DNA of 48,425 nt from Methylococcales bacterium (GCA_026399095.1 JAPLRP010000013.1:1-48425); one strand, 5' to 3'; shown: positions 17,566-27,462, counted from the stretch's first letter. The notes: generated by a model not told the origin, from the letters alone. Numbers and translations are program-made.

Positions 17566-17673
17566 ATGAGGAAGAATGTCCAGTTTATACTGGTAAAAAA
17601 TAAAAATAATAATAAATGTACCACCATCAATAATAATAAAAATAATAGCAATACAATTAAAACTGCGCTTTAG
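17566..17673 (+). CDS. Possible 35-residue Asn/Lys-rich ORF
   Basis: ATG 17566 to TAG 17673: MRKNVQFILVKNKNNNKCTT and onward, very Asn-rich because of AAT/AAA triplets. AAGGA stands only two bases before the ATG, too close for good initiation. It is followed by a terminator at 17712. Probably low-complexity noise; listed because the layout repeats that of the lipoprotein unit. Confidence 0.15.
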   Translation: MRKNVQFILVKNKNNNKCTTINNNKNNSNTIKTAL

Positions 17674-17711
17674 TTAGGCAGCCGTCTTTTTACAATATAC
17701 AAACAAGATGG

Positions 17712-17735
17712 AGCCCATGTAATATGGGCTTTTTT
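17712..17735 (+). terminator. Rho-independent terminator
   Basis: AGCCCAT-GTAAT-ATGGGCT followed by T residues. Confidence 0.75.
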
Positions 17736-17747
17736 ATGTCTGAACGA

Positions 17748-17774
17748 AAGTAACTTATAAGCTATAAGTTACTT
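17748..17774. repeat. Perfect 12-bp-arm inverted repeat
   Basis: AAGTAACTTATA-AGC-TATAAGTTACTT, just after the terminator at 17712. It is AT-rich without a T run; either an operator-like site or a hairpin. Confidence 0.6.
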
Positions 17775-18667
17775 ATCAATTATTCACCTACTTTGTTTCC
17801 TGACAGCATTTTTGATTTGCTGGCACCGACGATAAATTAACAATGGCTGCTTCCGAAGATCTCATACTAAGTCGAAAATGAATGGGTGCAAACGACCCCC
17901 ATTGCAGCCAGTCAAATTTATTAAAAAAAGATAAAGTTTTATTGATTAGTCGTTTGAAGCATTAGACAGTCCATATCGAAATGTCTTTATACGATCTTTA
18001 AATTAACAACAGTTTTAAAAGCGGCTGCACTTAATTTGAGAGTTGTCACTGACTTTATTTAATTGTGCTTTACTCATTTTCAAATCCTTTGGTAAACCTT
18101 TACGAGATATTAATACTAATCTTCATTTTAAAGTAACGCTGTCTTTTTATTTCACAGATATTTTCGATCAAGCTGAAGTTTACAACACTAGAGTAACCAA
18201 CCTTCGGCGACAATTAGTTTTTCTTTAGAAAAACTGATAACCAAACTACCTGATCACTGGTCGAATAGGGCTTTCTTTGCGCTACAATATATGGAGATAA
18301 TTATGCTTATGATGCAAAATCAATTTCAACTACGTCAACTTCATTCTCTCTCAAATATATCGCCATAAAGCGGCCTTTCGGGAATGCCTCTTGATGGAAT
18401 ATTTTTGCTTGTCACGCCGCTATATTTACTGCCAATTCTAGATATGCATAACAAGTAACCTTGATGCGGCAAATTGGAATAGAGGAGCTGTGAAGCTCTG
18501 ATTTGTGGCGTTCATTGATATCCACAAGTCAGCATAAACAATATCTAAATTGGAAAGTACAATTCGAGAGGAGGTGGCAGTCAAGGTTGGGGATTCTTGA
18601 TTGCTGAGGTTAACGGTAGTACCAATTTGAAAAATTGGTACATTAAAACAGGTTGATGAGACGGTAT
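17775..18667. other. Degenerate intergenic DNA
   Basis: About 890 bases without a convincing gene. A frame at 18043-18228 has no start signal or family likeness. A 21-codon frame at 18303-18368 has GGAG six bases before its ATG (MLMMQNQFQLRQLHSLSNIS) but no other support. A hairpin TACCAATTT-GAA-AAATTGGTA lies at 18613-18633, just past the trmB end. The rest looks like decayed DNA continuing the recombinase graveyard. Confidence 0.5.
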
Positions 18668-19360
18668 TTATGCTTTGCTAAAAATCAAATCCCAAACACC
18701 GTGTCCCAGTCTTATGCCTCGTTGCTCAAATTTGGTTAACGGGCGGTATTCCGGGCATGGGCAATAATCTTGGGTCGGGCTGGTGTTCTTTAAAACATTG
18801 CCTTCCGATAAAACGGCCAACATAGCTTCGGCGTAATTTTCCCAATCGGTTGCGGCATGAAAATAACCAGCCGGTTTTAATTTTTTGACTAACAAATCAA
18901 CAAAACTGGCCCTAACGATACGTCTTTTATGATGTTTCTTTTTATGCCAAGGGTCAGGAAAAAACAAATGAACGCCTGACAGGCTATTATCGGTAATTTT
19001 TTGCTCCAAGATTTCGATGGCATCGTGAGAATAAATTCTAACGTTATTAATACCTTGCTCATGCAGTAATATGAGCAAATGGCCAACGCCCGGTGTATGG
19101 ACTTCAATGCCAATATAATCCTTATGAGGATTGGCCGCTGCCATTTTGGCCAAGCTATCGCCATTACCAAAACCTATTTCTACAAATAGCGGCGCGTCAC
19201 GACCAAATACCTGCGCAAAATCATAATCGTTTTTAGGATCCAGGCAATAAGTTGCCCAATGATTATCTAAAGCCAGTTGCTGGCCCGGCGTAAGTCGACC
19301 TTGCCGGCGGATAAAGCTACGAATTCTTTGCGGGAGGGTTGGATCAGAAACGGTCATCAT
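18668..19360 (-). CDS. trmB: tRNA (guanine-N7-)-methyltransferase
   Basis: 230 residues. The SAM-binding motif is LFVEIGFGNGDSLAKMAAAN. GIEVHTPGVGHLL, then HLFFPDPWHKKKHHKRRIV (the TrmB signature), HAATDWENYAEAML and the C-terminal TKFEQRGIRLGHGVWDL are all as expected. It methylates G46 in the tRNA variable loop. Its start lies two bases after the thiSG stop, so the two are translationally linked; two adjacent ATG codons make the exact start ambiguous by one residue. Confidence 0.96.
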   Translation of the reverse strand: MMTVSDPTLPQRIRSFIRRQGRLTPGQQLALDNHWATYCLDPKNDYDFAQVFGRDAPLFVEIGFGNGDSLAKMAAANPHKDYIGIEVHTPGVGHLLILLHEQGINNVRIYSHDAIEILEQKITDNSLSGVHLFFPDPWHKKKHHKRRIVRASFVDLLVKKLKPAGYFHAATDWENYAEAMLAVLSEGNVLKNTSPTQDYCPCPEYRPLTKFEQRGIRLGHGVWDLIFSKA

Positions 19361-19362
19361 TA

Positions 19363-20340
19363 TTAAAAGAACAATCCGTCTATAGGCGATGACGCAGAGG
19401 CAAAGCGTTTTCTGGGCATACGACCGGCCAAAAAGGCTTCCCTACCAGCTTCAATGCCTTTACGCATCGCCGAAGCCATTAGTATCGGATTTTTGGCTTC
19501 AGCAATGGCCGTGTTCATGAGCACGCCGGCACAACCTAATTCCATAGCAATAGCGGCATCTGAAGCAGTGCCTACACCCGCATCCACTAAAATGGGTACT
19601 TTGGCATTTTCAATAATAGTTAAAATATTATAAGGATTACGGATACCCAAACCGGAACCGATAGGTGCAGCCAAAGGCATAACGGCAATACAGCCGATAT
19701 CTTCCAGTCTTTTGGCGGCAATCGGGTCATCATTGGTATAGACCATGACATCAAAACCGTTTTTAACCAGTAATTCAGCGGCAATATAGGTTTCCGCCAC
19801 ATCCGGAAATAACGTTCTCTGGTCGGCCAATACTTCCAGTTTAACCAGATTATGACCGCCGAGTAATTCTCGACCTAAGCGACAGGTTCTTACGGCGTCT
19901 TCGGCCGTATAACAACCGGCTGTGTTTGGCAAAATGGTGTATTTGTCAGGAGAAATAACATCCAGTAAATTCGGTTCACCGGGGTTCTGGCCAATATTGG
20001 TGCGGCGAATGGCGACGGTAACAATTTGGGCGCCACTGGCTTCAATAGCCAGACGCGTTTCTTGCATATCTTTGTATTTTCCGGTACCGACCAGTAGTCG
20101 TGAATGATAAGTCACCCCGGCTAACTGAAAGGAATCGTCTTGACCACCACCAATAGCATGCACAATTTCCAAGCGATCTTCAGCTTTTAACAAGTGGTTA
20201 TGATATTGCTGAAAGGGCAAGATTTCTTTGTTCAATTCAATTGCGATTTTTTTGCCGGTTAAGCCCATCGCAGCAATGACATCAGCGACATGGGTGTTTT
20301 CAGGATATTCATGGGTTTCACCATTAATAATAACCTTCAT
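19363..20340 (-). CDS. thiSG: ThiS-ThiG fusion, sulfur carrier plus thiazole synthase
   Basis: 325 residues from ATG 20340. Residues 1-66 are ThiS ([20 protein letters not shown], ending VHAIGGG). Residues 72-325 are ThiG ([20 protein letters not shown]), with the Schiff-base Lys in LVKLEVL (K167) and [20 protein letters not shown]-type phosphate loops. It makes the thiazole phosphate of thiamine. In separate ThiS the terminal Gly-Gly must be free to carry the thiocarboxylate; here it is internal, so the chain must be processed or the chemistry handled differently. Such fusions are known in proteobacteria. Start overlaps the stop of the DAHP synthase (TGATG). No TPP riboswitch is seen. Confidence 0.94.
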   Translation of the reverse strand: MKVIINGETHEYPENTHVADVIAAMGLTGKKIAIELNKEILPFQQYHNHLLKAEDRLEIVHAIGGGQDDSFQLAGVTYHSRLLVGTGKYKDMQETRLAIEASGAQIVTVAIRRTNIGQNPGEPNLLDVISPDKYTILPNTAGCYTAEDAVRTCRLGRELLGGHNLVKLEVLADQRTLFPDVAETYIAAELLVKNGFDVMVYTNDDPIAAKRLEDIGCIAVMPLAAPIGSGLGIRNPYNILTIIENAKVPILVDAGVGTASDAAIAMELGCAGVLMNTAIAEAKNPILMASAMRKGIEAGREAFLAGRMPRKRFASASSPIDGLFF

Positions 20341-21425
20341 CAGTTTAAGTCCTTCTTGATACTTGTTGCTCTGCGTTTTTTTACCGCTGTAGCCAGATTT
20401 CGTAAGAGTGGGGCTGTATCGTCCCAAGACAGGCAAGCATCGGTAATACTTTGTCCGTATGTTAATTCTTCTCCATCAATAACGTTCTGACTACCGGCAA
20501 CGAGATGACTTTCAAGCATTACCCCCATAACCCGGTGGTCGCCATTGGCAATTTGCCCACAAACATCCTGCCCGACAATGAGTTGACGCTGGCATTGTTT
20601 TAAACTATTGGCATGGCTAAAATCAATCATGATATTGGGTTTTAAATCTGCGCTTACCAAGCCTTCTGCAACTTGTTCGACACTGACGGCATCATAATTG
20701 GGACGGCCATTACCGCCTCTTAAAATGATATGCACATCTTCGTTGCCGGTGGTTGAGAAAATGGCTGAATGTCCCGCTTTAGTCAGCGATAAAAAATGAT
20801 GCGGGCTCATTGCAGCCCTTATAGCATCAATGGCAATTTTAATCGTACCATCCGTTGAGTTTTTAAAGCCGATGGGGCACGATACCCCTGATGCTAATTC
20901 ACGATGGCCTTGGCTTTCTGTTGTTCTGGCGCCAATGGCACCCCAGGCAATCAAGTCGGAAACGTATTGTGGTGTAATTAAATCCAAATATTCTGTTGCC
21001 GCCGGAACACCTAATGTATTTACGTCCAGTAATATCTGTCTGGCAATGCGTAAACCTTTATTGATGTTAAAGCTTGAATCAAGATCGGGGTCGTTAATTA
21101 AGCCTTTCCAGCCAACTGTTGTGCGAGGTTTCTCAAAATAAACCCGCATAACAATCACTAAATCTTCTTTTAGTTCATCTTTGATGGCTTTCAAGAGCCC
21201 TGCATATTCTAAAGCGGCCTTGGGATCATGAATAGAGCAAGGACCTACCACAACCAATAGTCGGTCATCTTGACCAATTAAAATGTTATGAATCTCTGTC
21301 CGTGCTTGGAGAGTGGTTTGTGCCGCCTTTTCGCTAAGCGGCATTTCATCGTGAACCTGAGCAGGCGGGATCACTTCTCTAATTCCGCAAATTCTCAAGT
21401 CATCAGTGTTATATTTAGTTTGCAT
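20340..21425 (-). CDS. 3-deoxy-7-phosphoheptulonate synthase (class I, AroFGH type)
   Basis: 361 residues from ATG 21425; a TTG four codons earlier is less likely. It begins [20 protein letters not shown], close to AroG/F/H. Substrate-binding blocks [56 protein letters not shown] and [10 protein letters not shown] are present. It starts the shikimate pathway from PEP and erythrose 4-phosphate. Which of the feedback-controlled isozymes it is cannot be decided. It overlaps thiSG by one base and follows folA after 85 bases. Confidence 0.95.
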   Translation of the reverse strand: MQTKYNTDDLRICGIREVIPPAQVHDEMPLSEKAAQTTLQARTEIHNILIGQDDRLLVVVGPCSIHDPKAALEYAGLLKAIKDELKEDLVIVMRVYFEKPRTTVGWKGLINDPDLDSSFNINKGLRIARQILLDVNTLGVPAATEYLDLITPQYVSDLIAWGAIGARTTESQGHRELASGVSCPIGFKNSTDGTIKIAIDAIRAAMSPHHFLSLTKAGHSAIFSTTGNEDVHIILRGGNGRPNYDAVSVEQVAEGLVSADLKPNIMIDFSHANSLKQCQRQLIVGQDVCGQIANGDHRVMGVMLESHLVAGSQNVIDGEELTYGQSITDACLSWDDTAPLLRNLATAVKKRRATSIKKDLN

Positions 21426-21510
21426 GCTGGCTACCAAGCTCTTGCTTTCACAAAATGATCGTTAAATTTAAGCATTTTAACTGTTTTCATCATTTTCTTG
21501 TGAGTTTTTA

Positions 21511-22014
21511 CTAATGCGCGTTTAAGGTTGCTTTTTCAAACTTCAAAAAACTGTAACTAAAGTAAACACTTGGGTCATCTTTTATGTCTTCTCGGGTCAC
21601 TTCAGACCACTCATTAAAATCAATTTCAGGAAAAAATGTGTCGCCCTGAAAGTCTTTGTTTATAAGCGTAAGATAAAGTACATTGGCCAATGGCAAAATT
21701 GCTTTATAAAGATCAGAACCACCAATAATAAACACTTCTTTAGTGCTTTGAGAAGCCGTTTCTAGTGCGGTGTTAAGATCGTTAAAAACCAGACAGCCCT
21801 CTTGTTGATAATCGAGGTTTCTACTGATAATCATGTTAGTACGACCCGGTAAGGGTCTACCTATGGATTCATAGGTTTTTCTACCCATTAAAATAGGCGA
21901 ACCCATCGTGATTGATTTAAACTTTTTAAGATCTGCTGATAAATGCCAAGGCATTTTATTGTCCAGACCAATAACCCGATTATTCGCCATCGCGACGATA
22001 AGTGATATTTTCAT
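21511..22014 (-). CDS. folA: Dihydrofolate reductase
   Basis: 167 residues. MKISLIVAMANNRVIGLDNK, MPWHLSADLKKFKSITMG, PILMGRKTYESIGRPLPGR and VFIIGGSDLYKAILPLA are classic DHFR blocks. The catalytic acid is the Asp of HLSADLKKFK. It reduces dihydrofolate with NADPH. Divergent from the asparaginase gene with 58 bases between; first in a minus-strand run with DAHP synthase, thiSG and trmB. Confidence 0.97.
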   Translation of the reverse strand: MKISLIVAMANNRVIGLDNKMPWHLSADLKKFKSITMGSPILMGRKTYESIGRPLPGRTNMIISRNLDYQQEGCLVFNDLNTALETASQSTKEVFIIGGSDLYKAILPLANVLYLTLINKDFQGDTFFPEIDFNEWSEVTREDIKDDPSVYFSYSFLKFEKATLNAH

Positions 22015-22072
22015 TTTCTTGAGCAGTGTGCTTTGATATTCTTTAACGATTAATAAACTTTCTTATCATACT

Positions 22073-23113
22073 ATGAAAAATATTCTGGTTGTATTTACTG
22101 GCGGAACTATTGGCTCAACAGTAACAGATGGAACCATTAATACAGCCACTTCAATGCCGTTTAAATTGCTTGATCTGTTTCAACAGCAAGACGATAAACA
22201 CCAACAAGTTCAGTTTAAGACTATCCAACCAATACAGATTTTAAGCGAAAATCTTGCGCCTTGTGTTTGGCAAACCCTAATTGCCGCCATTGAAGCCGAG
22301 CAACCCGATGGTTATGACGGCATTATTGTTACTCATGGCACTGATACGCTGGCTTATACTGCAGCCGCTTTAAGTTTTTATTTTAACGCCATCAAAATAC
22401 CTCTACTTCTGGTGGCCAGCGATTATCCATTGGGTCACTCAAAAGCCAACGGACTGGATAATTTTAGATGTGCTGTTGAGTTTATAAGGCAAAAACTTCA
22501 CGCGGGTGTTTTTGTACCTTACCGCAATCAACAGCAAATCACACAAATTCATAAAGGCTCTCGTCTGACCTGTTCATTACAATTAAGTGGCGATTTTTTT
22601 AGTGTTCAGGGAAAAAGTTTTATGGGGTTTCAAGAGTCGGTCTTTTGGCTTTTGTCTCCAGCCATAAAACCAATTCTTGGCGAAAGCAGTGCTTTGTTGA
22701 GGAATGAAATCGTTTCTTTAAAAGCTAAATTTTCGGACCGCATCTTAATGATAAAGCCCTATCCAGGCTTAAATTATGATTATTTTAATCTTGAAAACAT
22801 CGATGTGGTTTTGCATGATTTATATCATTCCGGTACTGCATGTGCCTCGAGTCAATGGGGTGAAAACCATTCTTTAGTCGAATTTATTAAACGTTGTACG
22901 CAGAAAAATATCACGGTTTATTTGGCTCCGGCTATTAAATCCACTGATGCTTATCAAAGTACCCGCGCATTAATAGAGCAGGGTGCCGAAATGATCTGGA
23001 ATATGTCGATTGAAGCGGCTTATGTAAAACTCATGCTGGCTTATGGAAATTTTACGGATAAGCAGCAAATAAGAGAATTTATTGATGCAGACATTGCCGA
23101 AGAGCATGTGTGA
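22073..23113 (+). CDS. Asparaginase (type I-like)
   Basis: 346 residues, no signal peptide. The two catalytic threonine motifs are FTGGTIGST (residues 8-16) and IIVTHGTDTLAYTAAALSFY. It hydrolyses L-asparagine to aspartate and ammonia in the cytoplasm. The ATG lacks a clear ribosome site. Glutaminase or Glu-tRNA amidotransferase-like activity (GatD) cannot be ruled out by sequence, but there is no gatE neighbour. Confidence 0.88.
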   Translation: MKNILVVFTGGTIGSTVTDGTINTATSMPFKLLDLFQQQDDKHQQVQFKTIQPIQILSENLAPCVWQTLIAAIEAEQPDGYDGIIVTHGTDTLAYTAAALSFYFNAIKIPLLLVASDYPLGHSKANGLDNFRCAVEFIRQKLHAGVFVPYRNQQQITQIHKGSRLTCSLQLSGDFFSVQGKSFMGFQESVFWLLSPAIKPILGESSALLRNEIVSLKAKFSDRILMIKPYPGLNYDYFNLENIDVVLHDLYHSGTACASSQWGENHSLVEFIKRCTQKNITVYLAPAIKSTDAYQSTRALIEQGAEMIWNMSIEAAYVKLMLAYGNFTDKQQIREFIDADIAEEHV

Positions 23114-23516
23114 GTTATAAAAAGTTTGTTTGCACTTATTGGTTTTAATATTGAGTCATACAGCAAGTTATTTAAGAAGGATTGCTATAGTACTTTGGAG
23201 TGCGACAATTTGACGCGTGACGATTTGCCACATTCCAATTAATAAAAATTATCGTTACTATAGGTGTAACTCTTGAGATGCAAACTTCCTTTTTGGAAAT
23301 TCAGAGCGTTATATCCTCCTTTTAATGCGGCTTAATTGGCCGCATTTTTTTGTTCAAAATTTTAAAAATAAAAAACATCATTCAATAATCAAGAAATAAT
23401 CTTTTTTCCAAGCGCTGTTATTCTCTGTTCGACAGTAGTTTTTAGCTGGGTAACATTTAGGCATAGAAGAATTTAACAGACCTTGCCATAATAGCGGTTT
23501 TTATACGTTTCTGGTT
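23114..23516. other. Intergenic region with a terminated, possibly structured RNA
   Basis: 402 bases between asparaginase and coaBC, no ORF. A terminator stands at 23324-23351. It lies 210 bases past the asparaginase stop, with a small hairpin TTCC-TTTTT-GGAA near 23286-23298, so either a long 3' UTR or a small RNA gene is possible. Confidence 0.45.
23324..23351 (+). terminator. Rho-independent terminator
   Basis: AATGCGGC-TTAATTG-GCCGCATT with a long T run. Confidence 0.85.
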
Positions 23517-24728
23517 ATGACGATTAACAAGCAGATTTTATTAGGCGTTAGCGGTGGAATTGCTGCATACAAGTCCGCCGAATTAGTTAGGCTGTTCAAA
23601 AAGCAGGGCGCAGAAGTGCAAGTGGTTATGACAAAGTCTGCCATGCAGTTTGTCAGCCCGTTAACTTTTCAGGCGCTTTCCGGTAATCCGGTGCATAGCG
23701 AATTACTGGATGCTGATGTAGAAAATGCGATGGGACATATCAGTTTGGCACGCTGGGCTGATTGTTTGATTATTGCGCCAGCCACTGCCAATATTATTGC
23801 AAAATTAAGTCATGGTATCGCGGATGATTTACTGTCAACGCTCTATCTGGCGGCAACCTGTCCGGTTTATGTGGCCCCGGCAATGAATCAGGCGATGTGG
23901 AACAAAGCCGTTACTCGGGAAAATATTGAAACACTCCTACGTCATGGCGTTAAACTTATTGGGCCAGAACAAGGCGATCAAGCATGTGGAGAAACCGGCT
24001 TTGGTCGATTGTCCGAGCCCGTTGTTATTTGCAAACATCTAACTGATGCGCTGGAATATCAGAATCACTCGCCAGTTCAATGCCTGCAAGGCCTTAAAGT
24101 GTTAATCAGTGCGGGCCCAACTCGTGAGCCTTTAGATCCGGTGCGTTATCTCACCAATCGTAGTTCCGGGAAAATGGGTTATGCGCTGGCGAATGCTGCT
24201 TTAAAAGCAGGTGCAGAAGTCACCTTAGTTAGTGGTCCAGTATCCTTAACAGCGCCAAACAATGTCCAATTAATCAAAGTAGAAACAGCTAGGCAAATGT
24301 ATGACGCAGTTATGTCCAAAGCCTCAGAGCATGCTATATATATTGGTGCAGCAGCGGTGGCTGATTACAGCCCTGTTGTTATGCAGCCGGAAAAAATAAA
24401 AAAGCAGGATGCGCAGGCGACCATCATTTTGCAAAAAACCAAAGATATACTGGCAGACGTCGCGGGGCTGGATAAGCGGCCTTTTACAGTAGGTTTTGCG
24501 GCGGAAACACATAACCTTGAAGATTATGCCCGAGAGAAGCTAATACGAAAAAAACTGGATATGATTGCAGCAAACTGGGTAGGCCAAGAGCAGGGTGGTT
24601 TTGATAGCGAGCAAAACGCCTTGCACGTTTTCTGGAAAAGTGGCGATAAAACCTTTTCAATGATGGATAAAACTCAATTGGCCGAACAGTTAATTAGTTT
24701 AATTGCCGAACGATTAAAAGTATCTTGA
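23517..24728 (+). CDS. coaBC: Phosphopantothenoylcysteine decarboxylase/synthetase
   Basis: 403 residues. CoaC domain, residues 1-175: ILLGVSGGIAAYKSAELVRL, catalytic His74 in MGHISLARWAD, PAMNQAMW (121-128) and Cys157 in DQACGETGFGRL. CoaB domain, residues 195-403: LISAGPTREPLDPVRYLTNR, SSGKMGYALANAAL and GFAAET. It joins cysteine to phosphopantothenate and decarboxylates the product in coenzyme A synthesis. Converges on the methyltransferase gene with only 54 bases between and no clear terminator. Confidence 0.97.
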   Translation: MTINKQILLGVSGGIAAYKSAELVRLFKKQGAEVQVVMTKSAMQFVSPLTFQALSGNPVHSELLDADVENAMGHISLARWADCLIIAPATANIIAKLSHGIADDLLSTLYLAATCPVYVAPAMNQAMWNKAVTRENIETLLRHGVKLIGPEQGDQACGETGFGRLSEPVVICKHLTDALEYQNHSPVQCLQGLKVLISAGPTREPLDPVRYLTNRSSGKMGYALANAALKAGAEVTLVSGPVSLTAPNNVQLIKVETARQMYDAVMSKASEHAIYIGAAAVADYSPVVMQPEKIKKQDAQATIILQKTKDILADVAGLDKRPFTVGFAAETHNLEDYAREKLIRKKLDMIAANWVGQEQGGFDSEQNALHVFWKSGDKTFSMMDKTQLAEQLISLIAERLKVS

Positions 24729-24782
24729 AGCTATGAAGTCTTAAGGATTGCCGTGTGGTGAATAATTTTAACCATAAACTGG

Positions 24783-25400
24783 TTATTTTCTCGCCTCAAT
24801 CAGTTTGATAATATCGCTACTCCGCTCGTCAACACGAACGGAGGCAAAGCCACAGGCTTTTATATTTTTAACCGTGTTTCTGTTAATATTTGCTCCAACT
24901 AGCGCTAAAATTACAGGGTTAAAAAAATTCATTACCTTTGCCATGATGGGGTTTGAGCTTAATACGTGTTCAAGTAATAAAACCTGGCCGCCTGGTTTAC
25001 AAACACGGTATAACTCTTTAAGGCCTTTGATGGGTAAAGGAACTGAACAAAAAACAAAAGAACCAATAACGGTATCAAAGCTGTTGTCAGCAAAATATAG
25101 AGATTGAACGTCCATTAGGTCAAGATCAACTGAAATCGATTTTCTGTCTTTTTTATGGGTTGCCTGCTTAAGCATGGCTTCACTAAAATCAATCGCGGTA
25201 ATTCTTGCTTCCTTAGGGTAAAAATCGAAGTTTTTTCCGGTGCCAACGCCCACTTCAAGAATATGATAACCATCAACTTTTATCCATAATTTCTTGCGCC
25301 AGGTTTTAAAAAACAAGCCTTCCATTATGGCTTCAAGCCCCTCAAAATAGGGTGCAATTCGATCATATTTTTTTTTAATTGCTGCGCTATCTGATTTCAT
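24783..25400 (-). CDS. Class I SAM-dependent methyltransferase
   Basis: 205 residues. Motif I is ILEVGVGTGKNFDFYPKEA, followed by ITAIDFSEAMLKQA, FDTVIGSFVFCSVP and GLKELYRVCKPGGQVLLLEH. The N-terminus IKKKYDRIAPYFEGLE is like UbiE and phospholipid N-methyltransferases. Hydrophobic MNFFNPVILALVGANI near the C-terminus may touch the membrane. Substrate not decidable; lipid or quinone is a fair guess. Divergent from ribA. Confidence 0.85.
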   Translation of the reverse strand: MKSDSAAIKKKYDRIAPYFEGLEAIMEGLFFKTWRKKLWIKVDGYHILEVGVGTGKNFDFYPKEARITAIDFSEAMLKQATHKKDRKSISVDLDLMDVQSLYFADNSFDTVIGSFVFCSVPLPIKGLKELYRVCKPGGQVLLLEHVLSSNPIMAKVMNFFNPVILALVGANINRNTVKNIKACGFASVRVDERSSDIIKLIEARK

Positions 25401-25587
25401 AATGATTTTATGACTTAAATTAAGTTGTTGAATATTACAGCGTCAACTAAAGCTTCATCAACATTATTCTTGTTGGTCGTGTAAAATAGGTTCTACTCTA
25501 TTTTTTTGACAGGCTTTGGGCAAACGGTCACGCACCGTTTATTTTCCCGCCATAAATGGAAAACCGTATTTTGGATTTGTTATAGAC

Positions 25588-26193
25588 GTGAAAGCACAAT
25601 TAGAAGATTTGGTACAGACACGACTGCCGACAGAGAATGGCGAGTTTGTTCTGCATTACTACAGTAATACTATTGACGATAAAGAGCATATGGCTCTTGT
25701 TAAGGGTGATGTTGGCAATAAGGAAAATGTACCCGTTCGTATTCATTCTGAGTGTTTTACCGGTGATGTTTTGGGCTCCAGGCGTTGCGATTGTGGCGAG
25801 CAATTAGCAATGGCTATGCGGCTTATTAACGACCTGGGTTACGGTGTATTAATTTATCTTCGTCAGGAAGGGCGTGGCATAGGATTGTTAAAAAAATTGC
25901 AGGCTTATAATTTACAAGATAATGGTATGGATACCGTTGATGCCAATATTCACTTGGGACATCTAGCTGACGAGAGAGAATACAATATTGCTGCTTTAAT
26001 GCTGGAAAACCTACAGGTAAAATCAATAAAGTTGATGACCAATAATCCAGAGAAAATAGACGCTTTAAAAAAACTGGCCATTAACGTAACAGGTCGTATT
26101 CCCTTAGAGTCAGTGGCGCATGATGATAATGTCGGCTATTTAAAAACCAAAGCGAAAAAAATGGCGCACATGCTGTTCCAGCCCAAAACATAG
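25588..26193 (+). CDS. ribA: GTP cyclohydrolase II
   Basis: 201 residues from GTG 25588, the start that matches family length (about 196-200) and N-terminus (VKAQLEDLVQTRLPTENGEF). A TTG at 25516 would add 24 residues through a hairpin-forming stretch and is less likely. The zinc site is CFTGDVLGSRRCDCGEQL (three Cys). IYLRQEGRGIGLLKKLQAY and NNPEKIDALKK bind GTP and product. First step of riboflavin synthesis. No FMN riboswitch is seen upstream, but a hairpin AAACGGT-CACGC-ACCGTTT lies at 25522-25540. Confidence 0.93.
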   Translation: MKAQLEDLVQTRLPTENGEFVLHYYSNTIDDKEHMALVKGDVGNKENVPVRIHSECFTGDVLGSRRCDCGEQLAMAMRLINDLGYGVLIYLRQEGRGIGLLKKLQAYNLQDNGMDTVDANIHLGHLADEREYNIAALMLENLQVKSIKLMTNNPEKIDALKKLAINVTGRIPLESVAHDDNVGYLKTKAKKMAHMLFQPKT

Positions 26194-26237
26194 GCGGCAA
26201 ACCCTTGTGGTTGCCTTAATATTCTGCGTGATTATTC

Positions 26238-27410
26238 TTATACCAGATTTAATTCCACCAGCTTAATCCAATAAGCCGCTCCAATCGGCAATATCTCATC
26301 ATTAAAGTCATAATGCGGATTATGAAGCAGACAGCTGTTTGCAGAAGAACCGTTACCTATCCAGATATAACACCCCGGTTTTTCTTGGAGCATGAAAGAA
26401 AAATCTTCTGCCCCCATGCTGGGTGTTGGTTGTTCGTTGACACAATTCACCCCTGCGATTGCTTGCGCAGCTCTTAACGCCATAGCCGTTTCTGCTTCGG
26501 TGTTAAAGGTGACGGGATAACCTTCATTTTCAGGATTAAACTGAATGACAGCGCTAACCTCAAATGCCGCACAAATGGTAGTAACCAATTGTGTTATTTT
26601 ATGGACAATCAGTGTTTTGACATTTTTATTAAAAGACCTGAAAGTGCCCCTTAATACGACCGATTCCGGTATGGCGTTCCAGGTGTTTCCGGCATGAATT
26701 TGAGTAATACTCACCACTGCGCAGTCAGCGGGATCAATTGTTCTACTGACAATAGTTTGTAAAGCATTTATCAGTTGAGCAGAAACAACAATAGGATCAT
26801 TACCTAAATGAGGAATTGCGGCATGAGTTGCTTTACCGGTGATAGTAATTTCAAAACAATCCGATGAAGCCATCATTGCGCCTGCTTTAACGGCAAAATG
26901 GCCTGCCGGAATATCCGGAAAATTGTGCATCCCAAAAACAAAATCGGCCGGGAATTGTTCAAATAATCCGTCATCTATCATTTGCTTCGCGCCCGCACGC
27001 CCTTCCTCGGCAGGTTGAAAAATAAAATAAACGGTTCCATTAAAGTTGCGATGTTCAGATAAATAACGGGCAGCACCCAACAACATCGCCGAATGGCCAT
27101 CATGACCACAAGCATGCATTTTTCCATCGTGACTTGAGCGATAAGAAAATGTGTTTTGCTCCTGAATGAATAAAGCATCCATGTCGGCACGTAACGCTAT
27201 TTTTTTGTTACTGTTACCAACTGAAAGCGTTGCAACAACACCGGTTTTTCCAAGACCTTGATGAACCTCCAAACCAAAACTTGCCAGTTTATCAGCGATA
27301 AATTTTGCTGTTTTGGTTTCTTCAAAAGCGGTTTCAGGAAACTGATGCAAATGTTGTCGCCAGTCGCGCATGTCGATACTTAATTGCTTGAGATTATCTA
27401 CTAACGTCAT
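26238..27410 (-). CDS. M20D-family amidohydrolase
   Basis: 390 residues. MRDWRQHLHQFPETAFEETK is the usual start; metal-binding blocks are KMHACGHDGHSAMLLGAARY, FIFQPAEEGRAGAKQMID, FGMHNFPDIPAG and a C-terminal CLLHNPHYDFND. The family hydrolyses N-acylated amino acids or related amides (hippurate and indoleacetyl-amino acid hydrolases). Cytoplasmic, two-metal enzyme. Substrate unknown. Converges on ribA with 44 bases between. Confidence 0.93.
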   Translation of the reverse strand: MTLVDNLKQLSIDMRDWRQHLHQFPETAFEETKTAKFIADKLASFGLEVHQGLGKTGVVATLSVGNSNKKIALRADMDALFIQEQNTFSYRSSHDGKMHACGHDGHSAMLLGAARYLSEHRNFNGTVYFIFQPAEEGRAGAKQMIDDGLFEQFPADFVFGMHNFPDIPAGHFAVKAGAMMASSDCFEITITGKATHAAIPHLGNDPIVVSAQLINALQTIVSRTIDPADCAVVSITQIHAGNTWNAIPESVVLRGTFRSFNKNVKTLIVHKITQLVTTICAAFEVSAVIQFNPENEGYPVTFNTEAETAMALRAAQAIAGVNCVNEQPTPSMGAEDFSFMLQEKPGCYIWIGNGSSANSCLLHNPHYDFNDEILPIGAAYWIKLVELNLV

Positions 27411-27462
27411 CTTGGTTTACCTAAATATTTTTTAAATGATCATCATACGCTCTCTCAAAAAC

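Noticed and set aside
17590-17660. AAT-rich stretch considered as a CRISPR-like or iteron array
   Set aside because: Irregular low-complexity triplets without a constant repeat or spacer length. No CRISPR array was found anywhere in the window.
18043-18228. 61-codon frame in the degenerate region
   Set aside because: No ATG-plus-ribosome-site, no family likeness, composition like non-coding DNA.
20100-20340. TPP riboswitch expected near thiSG
   Set aside because: thiSG is inside an operon overlapping the DAHP synthase stop; no thi-box sequence is visible.
25400-25587. FMN riboswitch expected upstream of ribA
   Set aside because: The characteristic conserved blocks are absent; only one small hairpin is present.
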